Assembly: GCF_017316305.2 (NCBI RefSeq)
Contig: NZ_CP147250.1
Coordinates: 2,541,001-2,605,000, forward strand
Direction of reading: 5' to 3'
DNA from: Enterococcus sp. DIV1094
GTDB lineage: Bacteria > Bacillota > Bacilli > Lactobacillales > Enterococcaceae
DNA length: 64,000 nucleotides
Position 1 is the first letter of the stretch; each line of letters starts with the position of its first letter. The position numbers were made by a program, and so were the translations under genes. Below, one piece after another: positions 45,067-55,000 of this stretch. The notes beneath the pieces were generated by a model. That model did not search any database. It was not told the DNA's origin and worked only from the letters and a program-made list of their open reading frames with translations.

Positions 45067-45324
45067 TTACTTCGGATGTTTGTAAAGATAAAAGATCCAT
45101 AAGATCAATAGAATCATTGAAACAATCAAACCAAATTCATGAGAGAGCAATTTTCGAGTGGACTCCCAATGCCGCAAGGAAAAGATCCTGTAAGAGAAAT
45201 ACGCTACAGGAAGAAGTGCAATCAAAACGGTAACCTTACGTTTGGTCCACTTTGTGTAGTAGATCGCTAAAGCTGTCATTAGAAAAAAAGGAACATAAAA
45301 GACTAATTGTCCCAAAGTGTCCAT
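45067..45324 (-). CDS. Small membrane protein of unknown function
   Basis: An 85-residue protein with about three membrane segments (residues 5-22, 31-48 and 63-80) and basic loops. No family is recognised. ATG 45324 follows GGAGG by about 10 bases; the open frame to 45390 lacks a site. It is convergent with uspA and divergent from the small gene at 45493. Confidence 0.6.
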   Translation of the reverse strand: MDTLGQLVFYVPFFLMTALAIYYTKWTKRKVTVLIALLPVAYFSYRIFSLRHWESTRKLLSHEFGLIVSMILLILWIFYLYKHPK

Positions 45325-45436
45325 ATTATATACGCCTCCAAGGAAATGAAATCCATAATTAAAAATAACATTTTGTATGTTTTTACACAAGGGTAGATGT
45401 TATAAAATTTCTTGATTTTATAAAAAAGTCGTTTTT

Positions 45437-45465
45437 TTGATTCTTAGTTCACTTATTGTTATAAT
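45437..45465 (+). promoter_or_regulatory. Promoter of the 45493-45967 gene pair
   Basis: TTGATT (45437-45442), a 17-base spacer and a perfect TATAAT (45460-45465). Confidence 0.7.
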
Positions 45466-45492
45466 CCTTTTAAGGAAAGGGTGTAATGTTTC

Positions 45493-45756
45493 ATGGACCA
45501 AGTAATTTTAGAAGTAGATCTACATTTAGTGAATAATATCCGTATTTACTACTATATAGTTAGCAATAGTGTGGAACCGCGCGTTTTGATGAACAAAATC
45601 GATGGTATTTTGTCAAAAACGGATTTTCATCAATTTACAGATGGGGAAGAGAGTTACTACAGCATTCCGGTTGAAAAAGTGATTTATACAAAAGTGAATG
45701 TGCGCAAAGATCTAGACACGAAAGAAGTACATGCACCGATATTCACTGAATACTGA
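45493..45756 (+). CDS. Small unknown protein, first gene of a two-gene unit
   Basis: An 87-residue soluble protein, mixed alpha/beta by eye, with no recognised domain. It has its own promoter and an AAGGAAAGGG site. The next small gene starts 22 bases later. Both have no membrane segment. Confidence 0.6.
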   Translation: MDQVILEVDLHLVNNIRIYYYIVSNSVEPRVLMNKIDGILSKTDFHQFTDGEESYYSIPVEKVIYTKVNVRKDLDTKEVHAPIFTEY

Positions 45757-45778
45757 AAGAAGCTGGAGGTTATCTGAG

Positions 45779-45967
45779 ATGAATCCCTATGAGCAAATGA
45801 TCCAAGATTTAATTGATGGAAAAATCGATAAAATAGAGGTCAAGCGTGAGGAAGTCATGGCTTTTCGCGAGGCGTGGTTAAAGCTTGAAAATCGCAAGTT
45901 TGTGGTCGGTAAAGCCCAATTGAATGGCTCTGTGACTTATCACTATGACCCTACAAGACTATTTTGA
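45779..45967 (+). CDS. Small unknown protein, second gene of a two-gene unit
   Basis: A 62-residue acidic/basic helical protein ending in a beta-like stretch (T-Y-H-Y-D-P). ATG 45779 follows TGGAGG; the open frame back to 45731 overlaps the previous gene. No family recognised. Confidence 0.6.
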   Translation: MNPYEQMIQDLIDGKIDKIEVKREEVMAFREAWLKLENRKFVVGKAQLNGSVTYHYDPTRLF

Positions 45968-46036
45968 TAGTAGGATAGGGCAGAAGGATGCCTTTTTTGA
46001 ACATCGACTTTTCGCAAAAAAAGTCAAAGAAACTCT

Positions 46037-46079
46037 AAAAAAACCTCAACAATCATTGATTGTTGAGGTTTTTTTTTAG
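46037..46079 (+). terminator. Terminator after the small-gene pair
   Basis: AAACCTCAACAATCA and TTGTTGAGGTTT (loop about 4 bases) with a run of T's. Confidence 0.85.
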
Positions 46080-46121
46080 CTTCTGTCGTGTGAACTTTAA
46101 TCATGAGATAGCGACACAACT

Positions 46122-46307
46122 TTATTTGAATAGATTTTTAAATTTGTCAGTTATTCCTTGAAAGTCGACATTTTGCAAAAATTCTTGGACTTTTTCTTTA
46201 TAAGGACCTAGTTGTTCTTTATGCTCTTCGAAAAATGTTTTGGCTTCAGTAAAATTTCCACTTTGGACCAGATCTTTGATTTTCTGAAGTATTTCTTCTT
46301 TATTCAT
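46122..46307 (-). CDS. Small helical protein of unknown function
   Basis: A 61-residue charged, helical protein (E-E-H-K-E-Q-L-G-P-Y in the middle, K-N-L-F-K at the end). No membrane segment. ATG 46307 follows AAGGA by about 11 bases; a GTG-like upstream extension to 46319 is less likely. Monocistronic on the minus strand. Confidence 0.55.
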   Translation of the reverse strand: MNKEEILQKIKDLVQSGNFTEAKTFFEEHKEQLGPYKEKVQEFLQNVDFQGITDKFKNLFK

Positions 46308-46466
46308 AATGAAACACATCCTTTCTTTCTTATAATAATAGCAGAAATAAAAGAGATTTTGTAAAAATAACTTCTGTGCGAAAGTCTGATAAAAAACTCA
46401 ATCCACAGACGGATGTTAGAAATTTACCCACAGGATATACTCAAAGAGTAAATAGGAGGTAGGAAA

Positions 46467-46838
46467 ATGAAAATAATCAAAGTTTTAGTAAGTATTGCAG
46501 TATTTAGTGGTTTGGCGTTATTTGGTTTAAAGTTTTACACGCAAGGGGCAAGTGGAGAATTGCCAGCAGTGATTGATCAGTTAAATCCATTGGTCACAAA
46601 GGGAGAAGTTTATGTGAAAACAAAACAACCAGATGAAGTCAATTCATATGGTACAGCAAAATACATTCAAAAAGCAGTTGATGCGAATGGAAATGAACGT
46701 GAGATCGAGTTTAATGGTATCTCCGTTTTAAAAGAAGATCGTTACTTGAAACTAACAAATAAAGGCGCCCATGTTGAAACGTACGAAGAAGTTTCAAGAG
46801 AAGCGGTTCCTGAAAAAGTATTATCAGTTATTGGTTAA
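46467..46838 (+). CDS. YxeA family protein (DUF1093)
   Basis: A 123-residue protein with an N-terminal signal/anchor (about residues 4-22) and an OB-like domain. Y-V-K-T near 50, the G-x-A-K-Y and R-Y-L-K-L-T-N-K-G-A-H-V-x-T-Y-E-E-V region fit the YxeA family. Function unknown. ATG follows GGAGGTAGG. Confidence 0.82.
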   Translation: MKIIKVLVSIAVFSGLALFGLKFYTQGASGELPAVIDQLNPLVTKGEVYVKTKQPDEVNSYGTAKYIQKAVDANGNEREIEFNGISVLKEDRYLKLTNKGAHVETYEEVSREAVPEKVLSVIG

Positions 46839-46893
46839 TTATATTTTTATTATGTAAACTACGAAATAAAACGGCACCATACTCAAAAAAACA

Positions 46894-46941
46894 AGCCTAA
46901 GAATGATCGATTCGTTACGTAATCTTTCGTTCTTAGGCTTA
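46894..46941. terminator. Bidirectional terminator after yxeA-like gene
   Basis: AAGCCTAAGAA pairs with TTCTTAGGCTT, with T's on the plus side and A-rich sequence upstream. Confidence 0.75.
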
Positions 46942-46943
46942 TT

Positions 46944-47375
46944 TTATTTTTCTTCGTTTTTCTCAATATTCAGTTTCAATTGGTCGATCCGCCGTTCGAT
47001 TTTTTTGATCAATCCACTAGGTAAGCCGATGATTTCTGCTGATGCTAAGACAGAAGAAAGCAATTGATATTCAAGTGCTTCTGCATGGATTTTACGGTAG
47101 ATAGTCGCTAGGCGCTCAATGTATTCAAAATGGGTATAACCAGTTTGAATGATCAAAAATTTTAACAAATCGATCGCTTTTTCATAGTCTTGCTCAGAAT
47201 AATAAGCTAGTGCTTGCCGATATAGTTTGATTTCTAGTAAATCAAGGGAAGCAGGGCTGTATCGATTTGTCCATTCATTGACTGACACTTTTTTTTGGAT
47301 GTTCCCTGAAGTATCACGGACGAAAATGATTGGGATCTCATTCGGATCAGCCTTTTTATGAATAAATCGTTCCAC
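46944..47375 (-). CDS. Unknown protein with TPR-like helices
   Basis: A 143-residue soluble protein. Residues 50-110 form paired helices like tetratricopeptide units (A-L-A-Y-Y-S-E-Q-D-Y-E-K-A-I-D-L-L). A role in protein contacts is possible, but the family is not recognised. It follows the C39-peptidase gene on the same strand, 59 bases away. Confidence 0.6.
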   Translation of the reverse strand: MERFIHKKADPNEIPIIFVRDTSGNIQKKVSVNEWTNRYSPASLDLLEIKLYRQALAYYSEQDYEKAIDLLKFLIIQTGYTHFEYIERLATIYRKIHAEALEYQLLSSVLASAEIIGLPSGLIKKIERRIDQLKLNIEKNEEK

Positions 47376-47434
47376 AGCATCTCACTCCTTCCATGCGTTG
47401 TTAGCTTGAGTATAAGCTATTTTTCTAGGAATTA

Positions 47435-48190
47435 CTAGTTCTTTTCTAAAGTGAGCATTTGACCACCCATTGCTTCAAACACTTGCTCGAAGTCATCGAT
47501 GGGTACCGCCCGATTTTTTTCACCGTAAGGATCGTTGACATAGATCGACTGCTCATCAAAGCCAGTGACGACACAGGCGTGGACTAATGGAGTGACTTGT
47601 ACTTCACCGTTTGCAGTCGCCCAAGTCATGAAGTCATATTCTGTTGGCACTTGAAAGTCGATCGTGACAGAAGTCCAGACCGGTTTGCCATCTCTGAGCG
47701 CAGATTTGATATCTGCCAAACGAGCATCTGTTTGCGGTTCGGTATGGTAATCGGTTTGCACGATTTCTTGAGCTAATGTAGCGATAGGTGGCACATAGAC
47801 GCCCATTGCCCAATCGCCACCCCAGATCTCACCGACGAAACCTTCGTTTGGATCGCCATGAGTACCATCCTCATTGAAAACTAGAACATAATTCAACTGT
47901 TCGGCTAATTGATTTTTTGTAGTTTCATAGCCATAGAAGCGTAACAACATCGATAATGCAGTCACTTCGCAACCGTTCTCCAGGGCAGGTTCATCGAACT
48001 GATTTTCAATTGGCACATCGAGAAGTACTTGTTTTTCTTCGCTTTTGATCGTTTGCTCAACTTTTTCAGCAGATGAGGATAACGATTTTTTATCTTCTAT
48101 TTGTTTATGAGTAAAGTAAAAGACGCTTGAAATCAACACGAGTGCTGTCCCAACGAGTAAGAATCGTTTTTTACCTTTTTGTTTTGACAT
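47435..48190 (-). CDS. C39-like cysteine peptidase, membrane-anchored
   Basis: A 251-residue protein with an N-terminal hydrophobic segment (about 9-26). The Peptidase_C39_2 domain has catalytic Cys in E-N-G-C-E-V-T-A near residue 74, His in V-H-A-C-V-V-T-G near 203, and Asp in V-N-D-P near 220. Such enzymes act outside the membrane; the substrate is not known. It lacks an ABC transporter or bacteriocin gene beside it, so it is not a bacteriocin processor of the usual type. Confidence 0.85.
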   Translation of the reverse strand: MSKQKGKKRFLLVGTALVLISSVFYFTHKQIEDKKSLSSSAEKVEQTIKSEEKQVLLDVPIENQFDEPALENGCEVTALSMLLRFYGYETTKNQLAEQLNYVLVFNEDGTHGDPNEGFVGEIWGGDWAMGVYVPPIATLAQEIVQTDYHTEPQTDARLADIKSALRDGKPVWTSVTIDFQVPTEYDFMTWATANGEVQVTPLVHACVVTGFDEQSIYVNDPYGEKNRAVPIDDFEQVFEAMGGQMLTLEKN

Positions 48191-48322
48191 GGAATTCTCC
48201 CCCAGACTGTTTTCTATTATAATTGTTTTTCTGTAAAAAACTACTGTAAACTTTTTTGATGCGTATAAAAAAACGAAAATTATCCAAAAAAACTACTTTT
48301 TGACAGATTCAGCTGTTTAAAT

Positions 48323-48351
48323 TTGTGAAAACGAAAACAGTACGCTATAAT
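48323..48351 (+). promoter_or_regulatory. Promoter of the 65-residue protein gene
   Basis: TTGTGA (48323-48328), 17-base spacer, perfect TATAAT (48346-48351). The leader of about 100 bases contains a small hairpin (GATCAAA/TTTGATC). Confidence 0.7.
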
Positions 48352-48459
48352 GCGGATAGATCAAATAAGTTTTTGATCAAATCATCACTAACGACACACA
48401 CAGATAAATAATCGATGATTTTCTGTGGCAAACTGTTTGAGTAGTTTAGGAGGATTTTG

Positions 48460-48657
48460 ATGACGGAAGAAATGATTAATTTAGGAGAACAATATTCATG
48501 TAGGCCCATTGGTTTTACCAAAGCAGTTGTTGGAGAAGTTGTTTCAAAAATGACAAATTGCGCCGTAGTCAAAGTTGCCCAATGCGCTATAGAAGATCAA
48601 GAATTATTAGAAGAAAAAGCTAGCATGGTAGTAGCTAAGTATGATACATTTGAATAA
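48460..48657 (+). CDS. Small protein of unknown function (possibly DUF2187-like)
   Basis: A 65-residue soluble protein with two cysteines in its centre. ATG 48460 has a perfect AGGAGG 6 bases upstream. The stretch G-E-V-V-S-K-M-T-N-C-A-V-V-K-V loosely recalls DUF2187/KOW-like small proteins of Bacilli, but this is weak. Strong promoter, RBS and terminator show it is a real gene. Confidence 0.6.
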   Translation: MTEEMINLGEQYSCRPIGFTKAVVGEVVSKMTNCAVVKVAQCAIEDQELLEEKASMVVAKYDTFE

Positions 48658-48665
48658 GAAGATCT

Positions 48666-48706
48666 GGACATGCAACATCGAATAAGTAATGTTGCAGGTC
48701 CTTTTA
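48666..48706 (+). terminator. Terminator after the 65-residue protein gene
   Basis: GGACATGCAACAT pairs with ATGTTGCAGGTCC, followed by TTTT. Confidence 0.75.
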
Positions 48707-48906
48707 AGGTTATGAAAGAAGCGTTTAACACGTCCTATGACCGAAGTGTTGCTCCTTGAATACCGATTATCTAGGTCGTGAAAAAAGTGATCTGATCTTA
48801 GCATTGCAGGTCAACTTTTGGATCACCGATCGTTTAGTTAAAGAAGGGGACAGGATTTACCCCTTGGATTTTCTAAGAGTTGAAAATAGAGGTGTGGATC
48901 GATAAG

Positions 48907-49395
48907 ATGGTTTCCTTTTTAGCAATAGTTCTTTTTCTATTTGTCATCGTCATGTGTTTATTTCTTTGGCTGGTGCGCCGAGAAATCGTGTATAAAACGG
49001 TGCGGAATCGCTGGGTCTATTTAGTTGTTCCTTTTCTAGCTATACTTGTTCTATGGTATACATTGGTTAGTCAACCAACTTTAGATGAGTTAGTGAAAGG
49101 GGTCTTAGCTTCGCTTGTCTTATTGAGTTTCTTACTAGACAGTCGAGGTCTGACAACAGAAGGGTTAGTACTGAATAGTTTTGACCGTCGAGGCGTGCCT
49201 TTTTCTGAAATAAATAAAATTGTTCTTTACCAACCGAAAGATTCGAAAGAAGTCAAAATGAATTTTTTCCGAAATGGTTGGCGTGGACCGTTATTGAAGT
49301 TTTCTGTTTCATTAGAAGAACTGATTCCTTTTTTAGCGAAGCATTTAAATGATGATGCAGAACTTGATATCATGATTGAGCATGAAGACGAATAA
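48907..49395 (+). CDS. Membrane protein of unknown function
   Basis: About 162 residues. Three membrane segments (approximately residues 3-22, 39-55, 64-80) are followed by a soluble C-terminal domain of about 75 residues with an acidic end. It resembles small PH-like/DUF5673-type proteins in layout only. Starts at TTG 48880, GTG 48892 and ATG 48907 are possible; ATG 48907 is chosen, with GAGGTG about 12 bases upstream. Confidence 0.6.
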   Translation: MVSFLAIVLFLFVIVMCLFLWLVRREIVYKTVRNRWVYLVVPFLAILVLWYTLVSQPTLDELVKGVLASLVLLSFLLDSRGLTTEGLVLNSFDRRGVPFSEINKIVLYQPKDSKEVKMNFFRNGWRGPLLKFSVSLEELIPFLAKHLNDDAELDIMIEHEDE

Positions 49396-49403
49396 ATACT
49401 AAA

Positions 49404-49446
49404 ATGAAAAACAGCTCCCTATTTTAGAATAGGGAGCTGTTTTTTG
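49404..49446. terminator. Bidirectional terminator between the membrane protein and nitroreductase genes
   Basis: AAACAGCTCCCTATT pairs with AATAGGGAGCTGTTT around TTAG, with A/T runs on both sides. Confidence 0.85.
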
Positions 49447-49457
49447 TCATTGACGAA

Positions 49458-50057
49458 CTATGCACCAAAGACACGGAAACGATCTGCATCGTTCATATAT
49501 TCTTTTTCGCCAGCTGGAGATTCAGGTGAACCAAAGACTAATTGTGCACGCAATTTCCAGTTTGCAGGAATTGACCATTCGTTTGCTACAGCTTCATCGA
49601 TTACTGGGTTGTAGTGTTGTAAGTTGGCGCCTAAGCCTTCTTCGCTTAATGCTACCCAAGTGTTTGCTGTTGCGATCCCATTTGATTGTTCTGACCAATC
49701 TGGGAAATTGTCTGCATACAATGCAAATTGTTCTTGCAAGTTTTTGATAATATCTGTGTCTTTAAAGAATAAGACAGTACCATAGCCTTTTTTAAAGCTT
49801 GCTAATTTGTTTTGTGTATTAGGGAAAGCTTCAGCAGGAGTCAATGGACGTAATGCTTCTTCTGTCATTTCCCATAATTTTTCGTGTGCATCGCCGAATA
49901 GGATCACAGCACGTGTTGATTGCGCATTGAAAGCAGTAGGGCTTTCTTTGATTGCTTCTTGGATCAAAGCAGTTAGTTCTTCATTTGATTGTGAAACGTT
50001 GCGTCCTAAATCATAAATCGAACGGCGGTTTTTTAAGCTATTTGTAAATTCAGTCAT
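49458..50057 (-). CDS. Nitroreductase family flavoenzyme (Frm2/Hbn1-like)
   Basis: A 199-residue protein with N-R-R-S-I-Y near residues 10-15, S-P-T-A-F-N-A-Q-S near 39-47 and E-E-G-L-G-A near 138, the pattern of the Frm2/Hbn1 nitroreductase group. It should bind FMN and reduce nitro-aromatics or quinones with NAD(P)H. A palindrome at 50122-50138 matches one before the HxlR regulator gene, so it is probably induced by thiol or quinone stress. Confidence 0.88.
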   Translation of the reverse strand: MTEFTNSLKNRRSIYDLGRNVSQSNEELTALIQEAIKESPTAFNAQSTRAVILFGDAHEKLWEMTEEALRPLTPAEAFPNTQNKLASFKKGYGTVLFFKDTDIIKNLQEQFALYADNFPDWSEQSNGIATANTWVALSEEGLGANLQHYNPVIDEAVANEWSIPANWKLRAQLVFGSPESPAGEKEYMNDADRFRVFGA

Positions 50058-50121
50058 AAATCAGTTCTCCTTTAAATCGCTTTTCTGCGTTTTTTTCTTG
50101 ATGACAAAATGAAGTATATCA

Positions 50122-50138
50122 CCTTACAAAAAGTAAGT
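50122..50138 (-). promoter_or_regulatory. HxlR/YodB-type operator at the nitroreductase promoter
   Basis: CCTTAC-AAAAA-GTAAGT on the plus strand. On the gene strand it lies just upstream of a TATACT -10 and overlaps the -35 region. It matches the site at 59297-59313 in 11 of 12 half-site positions. Confidence 0.6.
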
Positions 50139-50430
50139 AAAATGAAATGCTCAAAAAAACTTTTTTAAATATAATAATTTTAGATATGATTTAAAGGCCT
50201 TGATATAAGACCGTTTACATGACGGATCTAGCGATATTTCTTAGAAGTTGCGAGAAACGAACTATATAATTATTAAAAATAACCTATGTTTTTTCTTATC
50301 GTTTTCCCATTGAAATTTTGTTGTATTTATAGAAAATAGGTATATATTTCTTAGATATATATTTTCACACGAATTTTCGGTAAATGTGTGTATTATTTTC
50401 TGAAAATTAAAAAGAATTGGGGTATGGAAA
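50139..50430. other. Intergenic region before the peptide transporter
   Basis: About 290 bases, strongly AT-rich, no gene seen. Several TATA-like hexamers occur but no promoter stands out. A GGGG site precedes the transporter ATG. Confidence 0.4.
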
Positions 50431-51894
50431 ATGGAAAAACAAGACAAAGGGTTCTTCGGTCAGCCGAAGGGATTGTCTACATTGTTCTTTACAGAAATGT
50501 GGGAACGATTCAGCTATTATGGAATGCGCGCCTTACTGATCTACTATATGTACGATACAGTAGCGAATGGAGGTCTTGGCTTACCTCGAGCAACAGCCTT
50601 GTCGATCATGTCGATCTATGGTTCGTTGATCTACATGTCAAGTATCGTCGGCGGTTGGTTTTCTGACCGGGTGTTAGGAGCAAAACGGACTGTCTTTATT
50701 GGTGGGGTCTTCATCATGATTGGACATATCGTTCTAGCATTGCCGTTTGGTGTCTCAACTTTATTTATCTCGATGGCATTGATCATCATTGGTACCGCCT
50801 TTTTAAAACCGAATGTTTCTGGCATGGTTGGACATTTGTACACTAAAACCGATCTACGAAGAGATGCAGGATTTTCAATCTTTTATATGGGGGTCAATCT
50901 TGGGGCATTACTCGCACCGTTGATCGTCGGCACGATTGGGCAAGAGTATAACTATCATTTAGGGTTCTCATTAGCAGCGATTGGTATGTTCTTCGGATTG
51001 TTGCAGTATGTGATCCAAGGACGTAAGACGTTGGATGGTGTAGGGATGACAGCACCTAATCCATTGACACAACAAGAACGTAAAGGATTTATCCGCAATG
51101 TTGTGATCGCTTTGATCGTATTTGCCATTATTTTTGGCGGGGCACAACTAACTGGACATTTGACGATCGATTTCTTCGTCAATACAATCAGTGTCTTGGG
51201 GATCGTTTTACCACTTTATTACTTTATTAAAATGTTGACATCAAAAGATGTATCGACGGAAGAAAAACCAAGAGTATGGGCATATATCCCGTTATTCTTA
51301 GCAGCAATCATCTTTTGGTCATTACAAGAACAAGGCTCATCGATCCTTGCTTTATTTGCAAGTGAACGGACACGATCGACTTTGATGGGCATACCGATCC
51401 AAGCTAGCTGGTATCAATCATTGAATCCGATTTTTATCTTTATTTTGACACCGGTATTCGTGACATTGTGGACTCGCTTAGGCAAACGTCAACCTTCGAC
51501 AGTAGTGAAATTCTCGCTAGGTTTACTATTTGCAGGGCTATCTTATCTATTATTGATGTTACCAGGTATGTTATATGGAACAGCTGGCAAAGTAAGTCCG
51601 CTTTGGTTGATCGGAAGCTTCTTCATTATTGTGCTTGCTGAACTTTGCTTGTCACCAGTTGGACTATCTGTGACGACGAAATTAGCACCAAGAGCTTTTG
51701 AGTCACAAACGATTGCGATCTGGTTCTTAGCGGATGCTTCTTCACAAGCCATCAACGCACAAATCGCTCGTTTTTACACACCGGGTACCGAATCAGCTTA
51801 CTTCGGGATCATTGGGGTCGTGGCGATCGTAGGTGCAGTGATCTTGTTTGCAATCAAAGAACCAATCAAAAAATTAATGGGTTCGATCCATTAA
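50431..51894 (+). CDS. dtpT: Proton-dependent di/tripeptide transporter (POT/PTR family)
   Basis: A 487-residue major-facilitator protein with about 14 membrane segments. The POT signature is visible: F-F-T-E-M-W-E-R-F-S-Y-Y-G-M-R-A near residues 19-34 (ExxER), and the F-Y-M-G-V-N-L-G-A near 151. It imports di- and tripeptides with protons, important to amino-acid-requiring lactic acid bacteria. Monocistronic. Confidence 0.93.
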   Translation: MEKQDKGFFGQPKGLSTLFFTEMWERFSYYGMRALLIYYMYDTVANGGLGLPRATALSIMSIYGSLIYMSSIVGGWFSDRVLGAKRTVFIGGVFIMIGHIVLALPFGVSTLFISMALIIIGTAFLKPNVSGMVGHLYTKTDLRRDAGFSIFYMGVNLGALLAPLIVGTIGQEYNYHLGFSLAAIGMFFGLLQYVIQGRKTLDGVGMTAPNPLTQQERKGFIRNVVIALIVFAIIFGGAQLTGHLTIDFFVNTISVLGIVLPLYYFIKMLTSKDVSTEEKPRVWAYIPLFLAAIIFWSLQEQGSSILALFASERTRSTLMGIPIQASWYQSLNPIFIFILTPVFVTLWTRLGKRQPSTVVKFSLGLLFAGLSYLLLMLPGMLYGTAGKVSPLWLIGSFFIIVLAELCLSPVGLSVTTKLAPRAFESQTIAIWFLADASSQAINAQIARFYTPGTESAYFGIIGVVAIVGAVILFAIKEPIKKLMGSIH

Positions 51895-51907
51895 GCCATG
51901 TTTTTGT

Positions 51908-51945
51908 CGGAGAGGACGATTGTCCATCTCCGGCTTTTTTTATTT
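51908..51945 (+). terminator. Terminator after dtpT
   Basis: GTCGGAGAGGAC pairs with GTCCATCTCCGGC, followed by TTTTTTT. Confidence 0.8.
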
Positions 51946-51965
51946 CCGAAATTTAGGCGATAATA

Positions 51966-51995
51966 GAACAAATGTTCAGTTGTTTTTGTTATAAT
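51966..51995 (+). promoter_or_regulatory. LexA-like SOS box and -10 before rexB
   Basis: GAAC-AAAT-GTTC (51966-51977) fits the Gram-positive LexA core GAACNNNNGTTC; a perfect TATAAT lies at 51990-51995. The box covers the position of the -35 hexamer. Confidence 0.6.
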
Positions 51996-52033
51996 GATGA
52001 CGTATATCAATTGGGAAAAAAGGAGGAAGCAAG

Positions 52034-55000
52034 GTGTCGTTACAATTTATCTTGGGGAATGGTCAAAAAGACCACCGTAAAGCACTAATTGATGAAGCAG
52101 CCGCTTGGCTTGAAAAAGATGAAACACATCAGGTATTTTTCCTTGTACCTAACTATAATAAATTTGAGCAAGAGCAGGAATTATTAGCCGAGATGCGTAA
52201 AAAAAGCGGAAAAAGCTCTTTTAGCACAACGAATATGCAAGTATTCAGTTTCTATCGTTTAGCTTGGTACTTACTGCAACAAACCACGTTGCTTTCAGGA
52301 AATGAATTGACGGAAGCTGGTTCAGCGATGATCCTACGTCAGATTTTAGAAAAGAAACAAGAGGAACTGACGATTTTTCGAGGAGAAATCAGAAAAAAAG
52401 GCTTCATTCGTCAGTTGCAAGAATTATATAGCGAATTACAGGTAGGGAAGATAGCACCAACTGACTTGCTGACATCTGTGACAGGCGAGTCACCAAGAGA
52501 TGAGGATCGTCAATTAAAAATGAAGGATCTGCAATTGATCTTCACCGCTTTTGAAGAGGAGTTGCTTCAACGAGCGCTCCAATCGGAAGATGCGTTAACC
52601 GTATTAGCAAATTATATGGCAACTCAGGATTATCGAAACATAAAATTTTTAGTCAGTGGATTTGCGCGAATCAATGCGCAAGAATTCCAATTGATGCAAA
52701 AAATGATGGAAAAGGGTCAGCTTGTCGTTGATCTCTTATTGGATCGTCCTTATAAATCCGACTTGCCTGATCCATTGACCTTGTTTTACAACACAGGTAA
52801 GGTTTATTTTCAACTACTGAACGCTGCACGAGAACAAAGTGTCCCTGTGGGAGTCGATCATTATGCACCGGCACGAGCATATAAAAATGAACTTCAATCG
52901 TTACAACAAATGTGGGAAGAAACTTCCAGTCACCAGAAAAGCACACCAACAAAGATTGGTGCGCAAGAGACACTACATCTATGGGAAGCAGAAAATCCAA
53001 CGGAAGAAGTTCGCCAATTAGCGGTGGAGATCCGGCGTTTGGTCAGCCAAGAAGGGTTTCGTTATAAAGACATCCAAGTATTGACAAAGGATATGACGCT
53101 ATACGGAAATCTATTGCGACCGATTTTCCAAGAAATGGCGATCCCTTTTTATTTGGACGAAGAACAACTGATGGAAAACCATCCATTGATCGAATGGATC
53201 AATAGCCTATTTGCTTTGGATCGTTACCAGTATCGTTTAAACGATATCATGCGTTTCTTTAAAACTGAGTTAACGATCGGTACACCAACCGATGAACTAG
53301 ATCTTGATACGTGGCAGACGGCCAGAAACCAGTTTCGCACGGATCTGGATATCACAGAAAATGTTGCTTTAGCATACAACTATCAAGGCAATTATTGGCT
53401 TCGAGAAAAAGATTGGCAGTTTGTCGCCTATGATTTTGAAGCAGAACAGCTAGAAGACGTCAAACAGTTGGAAGAGCAATCAAATACAATCCGCAGACTA
53501 TTTCGTGCGCTGGTGCCTGTATTTATTGGGGAAATCAAGAAATGTCAAACAGGACAAGAAGCAGTCACGTTGTTTTATCAGTTCTTGATCGAAAGTGGCG
53601 TGCAACAACAATTACTTTTCTGGCGTGACCAAGAAGTAGCCAGAGGAAACTTAGCTGCGGCTAGAAACCATGAACAAACCTGGGGTGCTTTGATGGATCT
53701 TTTGGATGAATATTCATTGATCTATGGAGAAACACCATTTGACTGGTCCTTGTTTCAAGAGATCATCACTAGTGGCTTAGAAAATCTTAGCTATGGGAAG
53801 ATCCCTACGGCAATCGATCAAGTACGGATCAACCGTTTGGAACTTGTACGTGCGAATCAAGCGAAGGTCACATTTGCAGTTGGCTTGAATGATCAGGTGT
53901 TCCCAGATCGCCATGAAACGAAAGGCTTATTATCTAGCGAAGAACGAGAAGCGTTGAATCAAGGGCTGGCTGATGATCAATTTTTATTTGATCCCGCAAA
54001 GGAGAGTATGTCATTTGAACCTTTTCAAGCTTATTTAGTGTTTGCCTCGGGAACTGAACGGTTGTACTTGAGCTATGCGCAAAGCTATGATACAAATCGC
54101 TTGAAAATGTCTCCTTATTTGAAACGAGTCGTCGATTATCTGGGTATTCCGGTCGAAGCAAAATGCCAGTTGCAGTTGACGAGTGAACCCGATTGCTACG
54201 TGGGAACATACCGTAGTGGCATCAATACGATCAATCGCGTCTACCGTTTAGCAAAAGAAGCAAAACAGGCTGTGCCGCTTTATTGGCAACAATTAAAAGA
54301 TTTGGTGCTTCGTTCTAACGAACGGAATTTTGCGTTGACGATCTTTGAAAGTCAAGATCACCTGAATGTTCCTGTATCTTTGTCAGAAGAGATGGCAGAG
54401 GCTTTATACGGTAAAGAAATCTATACGTCGATCTCACGGATGGAAAACTTCTATAATTGTGAATATAAGTATTTTGTTCAATTTGGCTTGAAGCTGAAAG
54501 AACGTAATATTTATGGTTTGACACCAGCTGCTACCGGTGATTTTTATCATGAGTCACTCGATCGTTTTTTCAAGTTGTTATTCTCCAATCAACTTTCACT
54601 CGTAGCAATGTCTGAGAAAGAGCGTCAAGAATTTACTGAAAAAGTGTTACAAGAAGTGTTCGGTGAATTGCGTTTTGAGATTTTAGATAGTTCTGCACGA
54701 ATGAACTATATCCGTTACCAATTAGGACAAACGATTCAAAAAGTGGCGTGGGCGTTACAAAAACAAAGTAAGAACACTGGTATGAAACCCTTACAAACAG
54801 AGATTTTATTTGGACAGATTGCTGGTGCTCGAGGGATTCCTGGGCTTGAGATCCCTTTGGATAAGGGCGGGAAGCTCCATGTACGTGGAAAAATCGATCG
54901 GATCGATGTCGCAACTGAACAAAGTGATACGTGGTTGAGTGTCGTGGACTATAAATCAAGTGGCCGTTCCTTTGACGTGACAGAAGCATATTATGGGATG

